Source: Lachnospiraceae bacterium
Lineage (GTDB): Bacteria; Bacillota; Clostridia; Lachnospirales; Lachnospiraceae
Length of the DNA stretch: 17,487 nucleotides
Direction: 5' to 3'
Assembly (NCBI GenBank): GCA_902363555.1
Contig: CABJAM010000024.1
Location: 1-17,487 of the forward strand
The position numbers and the translations under genes are program-made. Positions 5,127 through 10,520 of this stretch are shown here, piece by piece (within the stretch, counting starts at the first letter, position 1; every line of letters begins with the position of its first letter). The notes under the pieces are model-generated. The model worked only from the letters and a program-made list of their open reading frames with translations. It made no database searches and was not told the DNA's origin.

Positions 5127-5330
5127 GAGAAGTAGACATGTTTTAAAAGATAATGGACAATATGGAAAATTTATCCAGCAGATTTTCGTTGCTTTGCACA
5201 ATCGTTTTATATTATGTGCAAACGCATCAAAACCTGCAGTATATAATAAATTAACAAATACATAAGATAAATGTACAAAAGATAGAGCACGCATCCAGCT
5301 CATTACTGGTTATGCGTGCTCTACTTTTTT
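5127..5330 (+). ncRNA. Candidate structured small RNA, about 200 nt
   Basis: A promoter-like motif at 5093-5120 and a strong terminator at 5283-5330 frame a region without a convincing gene. Inside is a perfect 8-bp hairpin, TTTGCACA (5193-5200) with TGTGCAAA (5215-5222). A 7-bp long-range pair TGCAGGT (5120-5126) with ACCTGCA (5232-5238) would close the domain, but its left arm is in the RNA only if transcription begins upstream of 5120. An alternative is a 48-codon plus-strand frame (about 5119-5265, starting MQVRSRHVLKDNGQYGKF) without a clear ribosome binding site, or a weak minus-strand frame, 5085-5303. I favour a non-coding RNA, with low certainty. Confidence 0.4.
5283..5330 (+). terminator. 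Strong bidirectional intrinsic terminator
   Basis: TAGAGCACGCAT (5283-5294) and ATGCGTGCTCTA (5312-5323) form a perfect 12-bp stem, continued by CCAG/CTGG across a TT bulge, and followed by CTTTTTT. In the minus reading the tail is UAUCUUUUG. It can end the rightward 5127 transcript and the leftward 49-aa HTH gene, whose stop is only 2 nt away. Confidence 0.85.
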
Positions 5331-5331
5331 A

Positions 5332-5481
5332 TTATTCTATGGGCTCATTCAAAATATCCCCAGGTCTCACCCCTAATATCTGAGCAATCTCCAACATACG
5401 CTCGATACTGACCATTGTCCTTCCGGTCTCAAGCCGGACCTGTTTGACGTTTTGACCGATAAAATCATAGTAATTGTGCAT
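5332..5481 (-). CDS. 49-aa HTH-family protein with internally deleted HTH core
   Basis: ATG 5481 follows AAAGGAGG at about 9 nt, and a likely extended -10 promoter lies upstream, so the gene looks expressed. The N-terminus (MHNYYDFIGQNVKQVRLE) matches the first helix of XRE-type regulators and the C-terminus (TGRTMVSIERMLEIAQILGV then RPGDIL) matches the last two helices. The segment that normally lies between, helices 2 and 3 including the recognition helix, is absent. An XRE protein would have about 25 more residues at the RLE/TGR junction, and the deletion is in frame. The product should not bind DNA as a normal HTH but might still dimerise. It may be a decayed gene or a small interfering partner of a full-length regulator. 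Confidence 0.65.
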   Translation of the reverse strand: MHNYYDFIGQNVKQVRLETGRTMVSIERMLEIAQILGVRPGDILNEPIE

Positions 5482-5512
5482 TTTTATATGCCTCCTTTTT
5501 TATTTTGAAGGA

Positions 5513-5521
5513 ATTATATCA
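5513..5521 (-). promoter_or_regulatory. Extended -10 promoter of the 49-aa HTH gene
   Basis: On the minus strand TGATATAAT (rc of 5513-5521) is a perfect extended -10 element. No good -35 box is seen 17 bp upstream (TCAGTA). The RNA would start about 25 nt before the AAAGGAGG of the 49-aa gene. Confidence 0.5.
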
Positions 5522-5575
5522 TGCACAAATTCTTATACTGAAAATTAGCCTAAATTGAGCTGAGAAAGCAGAAAA

Positions 5576-5603
5576 GCCCCGAAAGCTATGAAACTTCCGG
5601 GGC
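5576..5603 (-). terminator. Terminator of the late operon, after the endolysin
   Basis: GCCCCG (5576-5581) pairs with CGGGGC (5598-5603), extended after one mismatch by AAG/CTT, and the minus-strand reading continues as UUUUCUGCUUU. It lies 25 nt after the endolysin stop, so it closes the long leftward late transcript. Confidence 0.8.
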
Positions 5604-5628
5604 CTGTACGATTTGATTTTATAGTTTC

Positions 5629-6714
5629 CTATCCGATATACTTCCGGCCGCCGTACACCGCAGCCACCCATCCCGACGGTATACGCATCCATATTTCCGT
5701 ACCGGACCGTTTGACAATCTCCATTGCGGTTACAGTCGTGCCAGCTTTAAGTACAGCATAGCCATTTTGACCATATGCATGGCACTTTCCATCACTCGTG
5801 AGCTGGCTGTATGCTTTCCAGGCATATCCAGTACCGGCGCCGGCGCGGACCTTCATATCTTCCTTCAGGGTATAATTTTTCCCAACAGCATAATTGCCAG
5901 CGTTATTACCGGCCAGCCATGCTGCATATGCCTTTTCGGTTGCTGCTTTAGTTGCCGGTCCATAGCTGCCATCAATAGCCAGCCCTGAAGCCCGCTGGAA
6001 TGACCGTACAGCCGTGTCGCAGAGTGGGCCAAAGCTATTATCAATCTGACCAGTATAATGCCCCAGAGCTTTGAGCATCGTCTGCATCGTGCCAACTGCG
6101 GCACCCTTGTCACCCTTGACCAGATAGTTTTTGGCATAGATATTTTCCGGCTCTCCCTGCGTGCTCCCGCCGGACTTCCAGCTATCGGGCACCTGAACTA
6201 TCCAATAATACTTGGTCTGGTAACTCAGGTTTGCCCAGGTATTCTTGGCCCGCACATCCCTGAAGGATGCCGGGTCATTAATATATACATTATCCGCACT
6301 GTCAATCCCATACACAAGGATAAAATGCCCACCGCTTGTCCAGATACCTGGCCCAACATTTGCAATCACCCAGTTGCCGGCCTGCAATGCTGTCTTAACC
6401 TTTGCATGGGATGCATGTCCGGTATTGTGATAACAGTACGCGCTCAAATACTCCGAGTGGATGCCGTAGGCCGCCAGCTGCGGCACAAAATAAGTGTTGT
6501 ATGTACCCATGCCGGTGGCCTTGTAGCCGTGAGCCACACTCCATGCACAGGTATCCACCGGTGTCACGTTACTTTCGGCCAGTGTGGCTATGATCATGGC
6601 CGTACATGTAGGCCCACATCCGGAGCCGTAGATTGTGGCGAGCTCATCCCGGTTACTGTACGGCAGAGAGCCCCACCGACTGTCTGTCTGCTTATAACTT
6701 ACTGGTTGTTTCAT
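5629..6714 (-). CDS. Endolysin: C39-like peptidase, peptidoglycan-binding and SH3-like domains, 361 aa
   Basis: The start is ATG 6714 (MKQPVSYKQTDSRWG), set by AAGGAGG about 9 nt upstream; the frame extends to 6738 but without support. Residues 5-175 look like a papain-fold peptidase of the C39_2 type: Cys33 in SGCGPTCTAM, His130 in SGGHFILVYG and Asn146/Asp147 in INDPAS form the likely catalytic set. Residues about 195-262 are a PG_binding_1 repeat (VKGDKGAAVGTMQTMLKALG), and about 275-361 an SH3-like cell-wall domain (VRAGAGTGYAWK, then IPSGWVAAVYGG). It would cut peptide cross-links in peptidoglycan after holin release. It has no signal peptide. It overlaps the holin gene by 23 nt and is the last gene of the late operon. 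The call is strong; the exact bond cut is unknown. Confidence 0.88.
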   Translation of the reverse strand: MKQPVSYKQTDSRWGSLPYSNRDELATIYGSGCGPTCTAMIIATLAESNVTPVDTCAWSVAHGYKATGMGTYNTYFVPQLAAYGIHSEYLSAYCYHNTGHASHAKVKTALQAGNWVIANVGPGIWTSGGHFILVYGIDSADNVYINDPASFRDVRAKNTWANLSYQTKYYWIVQVPDSWKSGGSTQGEPENIYAKNYLVKGDKGAAVGTMQTMLKALGHYTGQIDNSFGPLCDTAVRSFQRASGLAIDGSYGPATKAATEKAYAAWLAGNNAGNYAVGKNYTLKEDMKVRAGAGTGYAWKAYSQLTSDGKCHAYGQNGYAVLKAGTTVTAMEIVKRSGTEIWMRIPSGWVAAVYGGRKYIG

Positions 6715-6994
6715 CTTTCTTTTCCTCCTTTTTTCCATCCTTATTTAATAGGTTACGCATCATTTCGTACAATCCTGTGCTGGCCAATCCTGATATCATA
6801 CCGCCAAGTACAACAGCCGCATTGATGTTGCCAATATTGATAACAATATTAATGCCTGTACCAAGCACCAGCATGGACAATGGTATGTAACGGTTGTTAA
6901 ACCAATCAAACGCCTGCTTAAAAGCAAAACCTACGCACAGACATATGCCCAAGGTGACCACATTGATATAATCTGTTAAAAAAGTAATATCCAT
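6692..6994 (-). CDS. Phage holin, 100 aa
   Basis: ATG 6994 is preceded by AGGAGG about 9 nt upstream. The protein has a short N-terminus (MDITFLTDYINVV), a hydrophobic helix (LGICLCVGFAFKQAF), a second one (YIPLSMLVLGTGINIVINIG), a third (AAVVLGGMISGLASTGLYEM) and a highly charged C-terminal tail (KDGKKEEKKDE). The spacing and the GLASTGLYE motif fit the Hol44-like holins of Firmicutes phages (holin superfamily V). It makes the membrane lesion that lets the endolysin reach the wall. Holin upstream of endolysin, with overlapping ends, is the usual lysis cassette order. Confidence 0.87.
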   Translation of the reverse strand: MDITFLTDYINVVTLGICLCVGFAFKQAFDWFNNRYIPLSMLVLGTGINIVINIGNINAAVVLGGMISGLASTGLYEMMRNLLNKDGKKEEKKDETTSKL

Positions 6995-7007
6995 AATCTC
7001 AATCCTC

Positions 7008-7298
7008 CTATTTTTCAATGATTGATTCCAGGAGTTCATCCCTGATTTTTTTCATATTTTCAATCCCATTCCCGGTAATCTGGTGGTTAAGCATTGCGGC
7101 CAAACATTTTGATTGCTGTTTTTGCATTTCTTCCAATGCAACTAAACGCTTGTAATCCTTCTCTCCATGTTCTTCCAGTTTGGCCACTCTTTTTGATAAT
7201 TTAAAAGCTGGATGCACGATCTTATATACAATAGCTCCCGCTCCGCCAACAATGCTTATTGCACCGCATATAGATAATATGGTCTGCAAAAATTCCAT
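7008..7298 (-). CDS. Small membrane protein with coiled coil, possible second lysis protein, 96 aa
   Basis: The N-terminus (MEFLQTILSICGAISIVGGA, then GAIVYKIV) is one transmembrane helix. The rest is charged and predicted helical, with a heptad-like stretch KRVAKLEEHGEKDYKRLVAL. This build, one N-terminal membrane helix and a cytoplasmic or exposed coiled coil, is seen in holin-associated proteins encoded next to phage holins. AAAGGATTT lies before ATG 7298. It is 13 nt upstream of the holin. It may help or time holin action, or be an antiholin; the sequence does not decide. Confidence 0.7.
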   Translation of the reverse strand: MEFLQTILSICGAISIVGGAGAIVYKIVHPAFKLSKRVAKLEEHGEKDYKRLVALEEMQKQQSKCLAAMLNHQITGNGIENMKKIRDELLESIIEK

Positions 7299-7319
7299 AG
7301 CAAAATCCTTTCGTATTTA

Positions 7320-7367
7320 TTATAGGGTCCTCATTTGCATGGGATGCCCTCTTATATTAATAATCAA
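7320..7367 (-). CDS. Micro-ORF, 15 aa
   Basis: AAAGGAG with 8 nt spacing precedes a TTG start at 7367, followed by 15 codons (MIINIRGHPMQMRTL) and TAA. The ribosome binding site is as good as those of its neighbours and lies only about 8 nt from the inverted repeat that bounds the fibre cassette, so it would be kept in either orientation. The sequence also contains GCAT-GGG-ATGC (a small hairpin). It may be a leader peptide for the lysis genes or a remnant of the small gene that often lies between fibre and holin. The function is unknown and the reality uncertain. Confidence 0.3.
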   Translation of the reverse strand: MIINIRGHPMQMRTL

Positions 7368-7387
7368 ATCAATCACTCCTTTGTAAA

Positions 7388-7657
7388 CTAAACAGCAATC
7401 ATCCGCAGAAAGTATTTGCGGGGCGTGTATTAGTGCCAAAGGGCAGTAGCAACGCAAAAATTGATGTAAAATTTGGATTATCATTTGCTACGCTGCCGGG
7501 GGTTGTGGCTACTCCGCTATATGTAGGCTCTACTACCGCTGTACAAGTAGCGGTTAGCGAAGCAAATTATACCGGCTGTAAACTGGTATGTACAAATAAC
7601 TCCGCAACCACTGACTACTATGTCAGTTATATAGCTTTTGAGCGGATGGATGCTTAA
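7388..7657 (+). CDS. Silent alternative fibre C-terminal cassette (no start of its own)
   Basis: The plus strand is open from 7364 to TAA 7655-7657 and the protein reads like a tail-fibre tip: LNSNHPQKVFAGRVLVPKGS, then KIDVKFGLSFATLPGVVATP, VQVAVSEANYTGCKLVCTNN and DYYVSYIAFERMDA. The F..LP.VVATP / V.VAVS..N.TGCK / YYVSYIA pattern resembles H-type-lectin-like and other beta-sandwich fibre ends. A GTG at 7433 is in frame but has no ribosome binding site and would cut the domain. All other genes here are on the minus strand, so this frame is probably expressed only after inversion, fused at Leu-Asn-Ser to the fibre gene. The alternative is a dead relic of a second fibre gene. Confidence 0.6.
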   Translation, partial: LNSNHPQKVFAGRVLVPKGSSNAKIDVKFGLSFATLPGVVATPLYVGSTTAVQVAVSEANYTGCKLVCTNNSATTDYYVSYIAFERMDA

Positions 7658-7666
7658 TGCGCATTA
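7655..7666. repeat. 12-bp perfect palindrome made of two stop codons
   Basis: TAATGCGCATTA is its own reverse complement. Its left arm starts with the TAA of the plus-strand cassette and its right arm is the TAA of the minus-strand fibre gene. Each coding end therefore reads out into the same sequence, as expected if the two cassettes are interchangeable ends of one gene. Confidence 0.8.
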
Positions 7667-8338
7667 GGTCGTATAGGTGCAGGTAAATCGGCAACTACTT
7701 GTGGTATTAGCACTTAGTATCAGTTTAAGTCCACCTGAATCAATTAACCCACGTGCGGCTGCACCCAGTACACTACTTGTACCGGTATATACCTCAAAAA
7801 AAGCTGTACCAATAGCTGGCACTGGTATAGCACCACCTGCGGCCACGGCAACTACTCCCGTGCCAGTACCCGCTGTTTTGGATACATCACAAGTTATGGT
7901 GCATATCCCGTTGCGCACAATATATTTAGCGGAGCCTGACCAACCAGAGGATAACACGATATTGGTTGCGGCGGTATCTGTGCCAATTGTTTTGCTGTTT
8001 AGTGTATTAACATCCGTTGTCAGAGATGTGATGAGGTCTTTGAGTTCATTGATTGCAGCGACCGCATTTGTCTTTGCTGTGGTCTTGAGTGTACTCAATG
8101 TACCCAACCCAGCTCGCAACGTTTTGATGCTTTTCCGAAGCTTTCCGGCAATTATCCCCAGAGTGTCACCGCTGGCGATATCTGTGTCCGCCGAGGCTTC
8201 CGAAAATGTGACTGGTGTATTGGTGTCTACAACACCGGTTGGACCGGCCGGTCCTTGTGGACCTGTCGCCCCTTTCGGTCCTTGTGCCCCGGTATCACCT
8301 TTTGGCCCTTTAATATTTCCGATTAATCTTTTCGCCAT
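7664..8338 (-). CDS. Collagen-like tail fibre, probable receptor-binding protein, 224 aa
   Basis: ATG 8338 follows AAAGGAGT about 9 nt upstream. After a short head (MAKRLIGNIK), residues 11-36 are a collagen-like run of Gly-X-Y triplets (GPKGDTGAQGPKGATGPQGP and on). A helical, probably trimeric coiled-coil part follows (about 60-115, ending NELKDLITSLTTDVNTLNS). Residues about 125-224 are a beta-rich C-terminal domain (SGWSGSAKYIVRNGICTITC at its start), typical of phage receptor-binding tips. The codons for Leu113-Asn-Ser lie in the inverted repeat, exactly between shaft and tip. Several fibre genes precede it and lysis genes follow. It probably contacts the host cell surface. Confidence 0.8.
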   Translation of the reverse strand: MAKRLIGNIKGPKGDTGAQGPKGATGPQGPAGPTGVVDTNTPVTFSEASADTDIASGDTLGIIAGKLRKSIKTLRAGLGTLSTLKTTAKTNAVAAINELKDLITSLTTDVNTLNSKTIGTDTAATNIVLSSGWSGSAKYIVRNGICTITCDVSKTAGTGTGVVAVAAGGAIPVPAIGTAFFEVYTGTSSVLGAAARGLIDSGGLKLILSANTTSSCRFTCTYTT

Positions 8339-8355
8339 TTTTTCTTAACTCCTTT

Positions 8356-8478
8356 CTACTTATCTGGGGTGATTACGTACAAATTCCCATCTGCATCTAC
8401 TTCAAATGTAATCTTTAATACCCACTCTTTAAAATTATTGATGAGTCTTTTCATTCCATTCAGTCCTAAAAACTCCAT
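8356..8478 (-). CDS. 40-aa mini-fibre protein
   Basis: ATG 8478 has GGAGGAGAGG about 6-8 nt upstream. The first half (MEFLGLNGMKRLINNFKEWV) matches the attachment-helix pattern that begins the next fibre (MKFLTLETLTYFWQKTQTWV). The second half (ITFEVDADGNLYVITPDK) repeats the D-x-x-G-x-L-Y-V strand motif found twice at the end of the 9917-10504 protein. It therefore looks like a fibre reduced to an anchor and one beta unit, without a shaft or receptor domain. Its stop overlaps the ribosome binding site of the collagen-like fibre, which suggests coupled translation. It may cap or anchor fibre subunits; the role is inferred only. Confidence 0.65.
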   Translation of the reverse strand: MEFLGLNGMKRLINNFKEWVLKITFEVDADGNLYVITPDK

Positions 8479-8493
8479 TATCCTCTCCTCCTA

Positions 8494-9432
8494 TCATGCA
8501 AAGAGCGTATCAATCTCAGCGTTAGTTATTTCAGTCACGTCTGAAGTAGCCAACGCCCCTATGCCGGCCGGCGTAACATTAACACTCTTGGCAACAGATC
8601 CGTCATAAGTAGCAGCGGCGCTACCAGCAAGCTGTATCGTTAATGCCGTAGGGTTTTTTAAGCTGACCGGAAAATCTGTAATCTGACTTTTAGTGTGGGT
8701 GTGGGTAGCTGGCGCAAACGTAGACGGTTTACCAGTCACACCAGACCATGGCACGCTGGTGGCACTGCCGGCGGTATATACCTGATATCCAGCATCCGTT
8801 GACAGCTTCGTGTCGTCCATAACGAAATACATCAGTCCAGTGGATGTCACCTTGACAGTATCACCCGTCTGTACCTGTGTCGTTGTCAGGGCCTTACGAG
8901 CCGTATCATCAGCCACTACGATGCAACGTTCCAGAGCGCCGGCTGGAAGGTGGTCAATGCCGATAACGCCGGTAAGCTTGCTGGCATCCAGGGCTGTGAT
9001 ATCCGCATTACCATGAGTATGGCTCTTGGCTGCCGCATCAGTAATACCGTATCCAGCAAGGGTCGTTGGATTGCTTCCACCGGTCACATGGCCCTGGGCA
9101 TTAACAGTCACGCTCTTATATGTACCAGCTGTAACCCCGCTGTTGGGGTGCGTGTACCCACTAGGTATCTGCCATGTACCGTCACCACGCAGGTATTTCG
9201 TCTGCGCTCCTGCGGCTGGCGCCGGTACAAGTCCATGAGTTCCGGCAGTACTGCTTGTGGCTCCGGTCATATCTGATGGATTCGATAACCCCGCCAGCTT
9301 ATTTTTCTCTGTTGTGGTGTAATCATTCGTAGACAGGCCTTTTCCAGATTCCTTTGCTACATACCTTCCTGATACCCATGTTTGGGTTTTTTGCCAAAAG
9401 TATGTAAGCGTTTCCAAGGTTAAAAACTTCAT
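8494..9432 (-). CDS. Tail fibre protein, 312 aa
   Basis: I chose ATG 9432 (MKFLTLETLTYFWQKTQTWV) because AAGGAG is 8 nt upstream; a GTG at 9441 lies too close to that site. Residues 1-25 are the anchor helix shared with the 40-aa protein. The rest is a low-complexity, Gly/Thr/Ala-rich shaft with typical tail-fibre units: QTKYLRGDGTWQIP, SVTVNAQGHVTG, LAGYGITDAAAKSHTHGN and a second HTHT cluster (PATHTHTKSQITDFP). It ends in VTEITNAEIDTLFA, a short tail also seen, in variant form, in the preceding protein. It should form a trimeric fibre of the baseplate. No strongly enzymatic domain is visible, so it is probably structural or adsorptive. Confidence 0.82.
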   Translation of the reverse strand: MKFLTLETLTYFWQKTQTWVSGRYVAKESGKGLSTNDYTTTEKNKLAGLSNPSDMTGATSSTAGTHGLVPAPAAGAQTKYLRGDGTWQIPSGYTHPNSGVTAGTYKSVTVNAQGHVTGGSNPTTLAGYGITDAAAKSHTHGNADITALDASKLTGVIGIDHLPAGALERCIVVADDTARKALTTTQVQTGDTVKVTSTGLMYFVMDDTKLSTDAGYQVYTAGSATSVPWSGVTGKPSTFAPATHTHTKSQITDFPVSLKNPTALTIQLAGSAAATYDGSVAKSVNVTPAGIGALATSDVTEITNAEIDTLFA

Positions 9433-9437
9433 TCCAT

Positions 9438-9911
9438 TCACTCCTTAAAAATAATGTCGATGTCCTCTGCGCTGGGTACGTCCAGCGTAATACCCCCAAT
9501 GTCTCGCCATTCTGAATCATAATCTCTATCACTGGTCTTAGTAAGTACATGGCCCGTTGTTCCGCCAGCAGGAACTAATCTGCGATAATCCTCGCTGTCA
9601 GGTTCTGGGTTATTACCAAGATTCGGGCGGTAACTTACCGCAACGCCAACCTTAAATATTGTTCTCCCGGCGTCCTCAGTGCGCGCAAAGACATAGGCAG
9701 ATATCGGTATCACTCTTTGCAACATCTTATCAGGTATACGGACCTTGCCACCGGATATATAACGGGTAACATGATCTGCCTCCTGGTAAAAATCCACCTC
9801 TGAGCCATCCAGCATCTCCAAATCCTTAAACGCAAGACATTGTCCGTAATCATATTGAGTGGCCGTTACTTGACGGGCATTGGAGCCATTAAATGTAATT
9901 GGTATATCCAT
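9438..9911 (-). CDS. Baseplate/fibre-associated protein, 157 aa
   Basis: Residues start MDIPITFNGSNARQVTATQY, a head found in baseplate upper/neck proteins of Firmicutes phages. A region that looks like a fibre connector follows (GGTTGHVLTKTSDRDYDSEW, the 'T.GqvL.k.s..d..veW' pattern of fibre shafts), then a tail SAEDIDIIFKE. Three starts are in phase. ATG 9911 has GGAG 10 nt upstream, while GTG 9920 and ATG 9917 sit too close to that site, so 9911 is preferred, with some doubt. The gene before it ends at 9917, overlapping the alternative starts. It probably links fibres to the baseplate. Confidence 0.7.
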   Translation of the reverse strand: MDIPITFNGSNARQVTATQYDYGQCLAFKDLEMLDGSEVDFYQEADHVTRYISGGKVRIPDKMLQRVIPISAYVFARTEDAGRTIFKVGVAVSYRPNLGNNPEPDSEDYRRLVPAGGTTGHVLTKTSDRDYDSEWRDIGGITLDVPSAEDIDIIFKE

Positions 9912-9916
9912 AACCA

Positions 9917-10504
9917 TCACGCTCCATCATCAATTAATACATAGAGATCCCCTGTACTGGAATCGTATTCAAAGCCAATATCACCGACAGACTCAGGATA
10001 CACTGCATACAAGTCACCGGTTGCACTATCCACCTCCAGGGCAAACATGCCGGCAGATGGTGCGACAACTCCAGATACACCTTGCACCCCCTGTATTCCT
10101 TGCAGCCCCTGATCTCCCTTAAAGGCACCACTGTCACGCATTGCAATTATATCTTGAGCAACAGCACTGGCAGCATTGGCAGCCGCCTCAGCATTCTGCC
10201 CCTGATGAGATGCATATTGACCTCTATCATTAGCGTACACAGTTGCAGACTGAGCATTCTTAATTGTTGGTTCTATATCCGCCAATACCTGCCGTAGCAC
10301 ATCTAGAGATTGCTGATCCAGCTCATCCGATGTAACAATCCGCCGTAGATCACCGATCTCGATTGGGATATATACAGCTTTGCCGTCTTGGGTATTTGGA
10401 TCACCGCCAGTCACTACCTGCAGTTCTTGTGGCAGGGCCTTTGTTTCGTCAAAAGCCCCATATGCTCCCCTCCGCTGTCGCATCCGCTTTTTTTCAATTG
10501 CCAT
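9917..10504 (-). CDS. Collagen-like baseplate/fibre adaptor, 195 aa
   Basis: ATG 10504 has AAAGGATG about 11 nt upstream. The basic head (MAIEKKRMRQRRGAYGAFDE) and the AVYIPIEIGDLRRIVTSDEL segment look like a virion anchor. An Ala/Gln-rich helical stretch (about 85-120) follows, then a short collagen-like run GDQGLQGIQGVQGVSG (about 130-145). The C-terminus carries two copies of a strand motif: FALEVDSATGDLYAVYPE and FEYDSSTGDLYVLIDDG. The same motif ends the 40-aa protein at 8356-8478. It comes right after the tail lysin in the operon and is probably a baseplate appendage. The family is not recognised with certainty. Confidence 0.75.
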   Translation of the reverse strand: MAIEKKRMRQRRGAYGAFDETKALPQELQVVTGGDPNTQDGKAVYIPIEIGDLRRIVTSDELDQQSLDVLRQVLADIEPTIKNAQSATVYANDRGQYASHQGQNAEAAANAASAVAQDIIAMRDSGAFKGDQGLQGIQGVQGVSGVVAPSAGMFALEVDSATGDLYAVYPESVGDIGFEYDSSTGDLYVLIDDGA

Positions 10505-10520
10505 CGACTATCACATCCTT

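Larger units (their letters stand above)
7387..8003. other. Candidate invertible segment swapping the fibre C-terminal domain
   Basis: ACTAAACAGCAA at 7387-7398 and its exact reverse complement TTGCTGTTTAGT at 7992-8003 bound a 617-bp segment; two further matching bases beyond one mismatch make it 14 of 15. Both copies are read in the same codon phase as Leu-Asn-Ser, one in the fibre gene on the minus strand (residues 113-115) and one at the head of a plus-strand open frame without a start. Inversion would join fibre residues 1-115 to 86 other residues, making a 201-aa fibre instead of 224 aa. The two coding halves are tail to tail, as in the Mu and P1 invertible fibre segments. The repeat is shorter than known invertase sites and no invertase gene is visible, so activity is unproven. 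Confidence 0.55.

Noticed and set aside
5085..5303. 72-codon minus-strand open frame in the attP-to-lysis region
   Set aside because: It begins inside the strong terminator stem, has no good ribosome binding site, and its Cys/Leu/Phe-rich sequence resembles no phage protein. A structured RNA on the plus strand fits the flanking signals better.
6058..6825. 255-codon open frame on the plus strand opposite the endolysin
   Set aside because: It is a shadow of the endolysin gene, rich in Cys and His, without a ribosome binding site or recognisable domain; the minus-strand protein has clear catalytic motifs.
7677..8348. 223-codon open frame on the plus strand opposite the collagen-like fibre
   Set aside because: It is antisense to the Gly-X-Y coding sequence, so its Pro-rich content (GPAGPCGPVAPFGPCAP) is a mirror of the collagen codons, and it has no ribosome binding site. 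Unlike the 7388-7657 frame it shows no fibre-like protein pattern.
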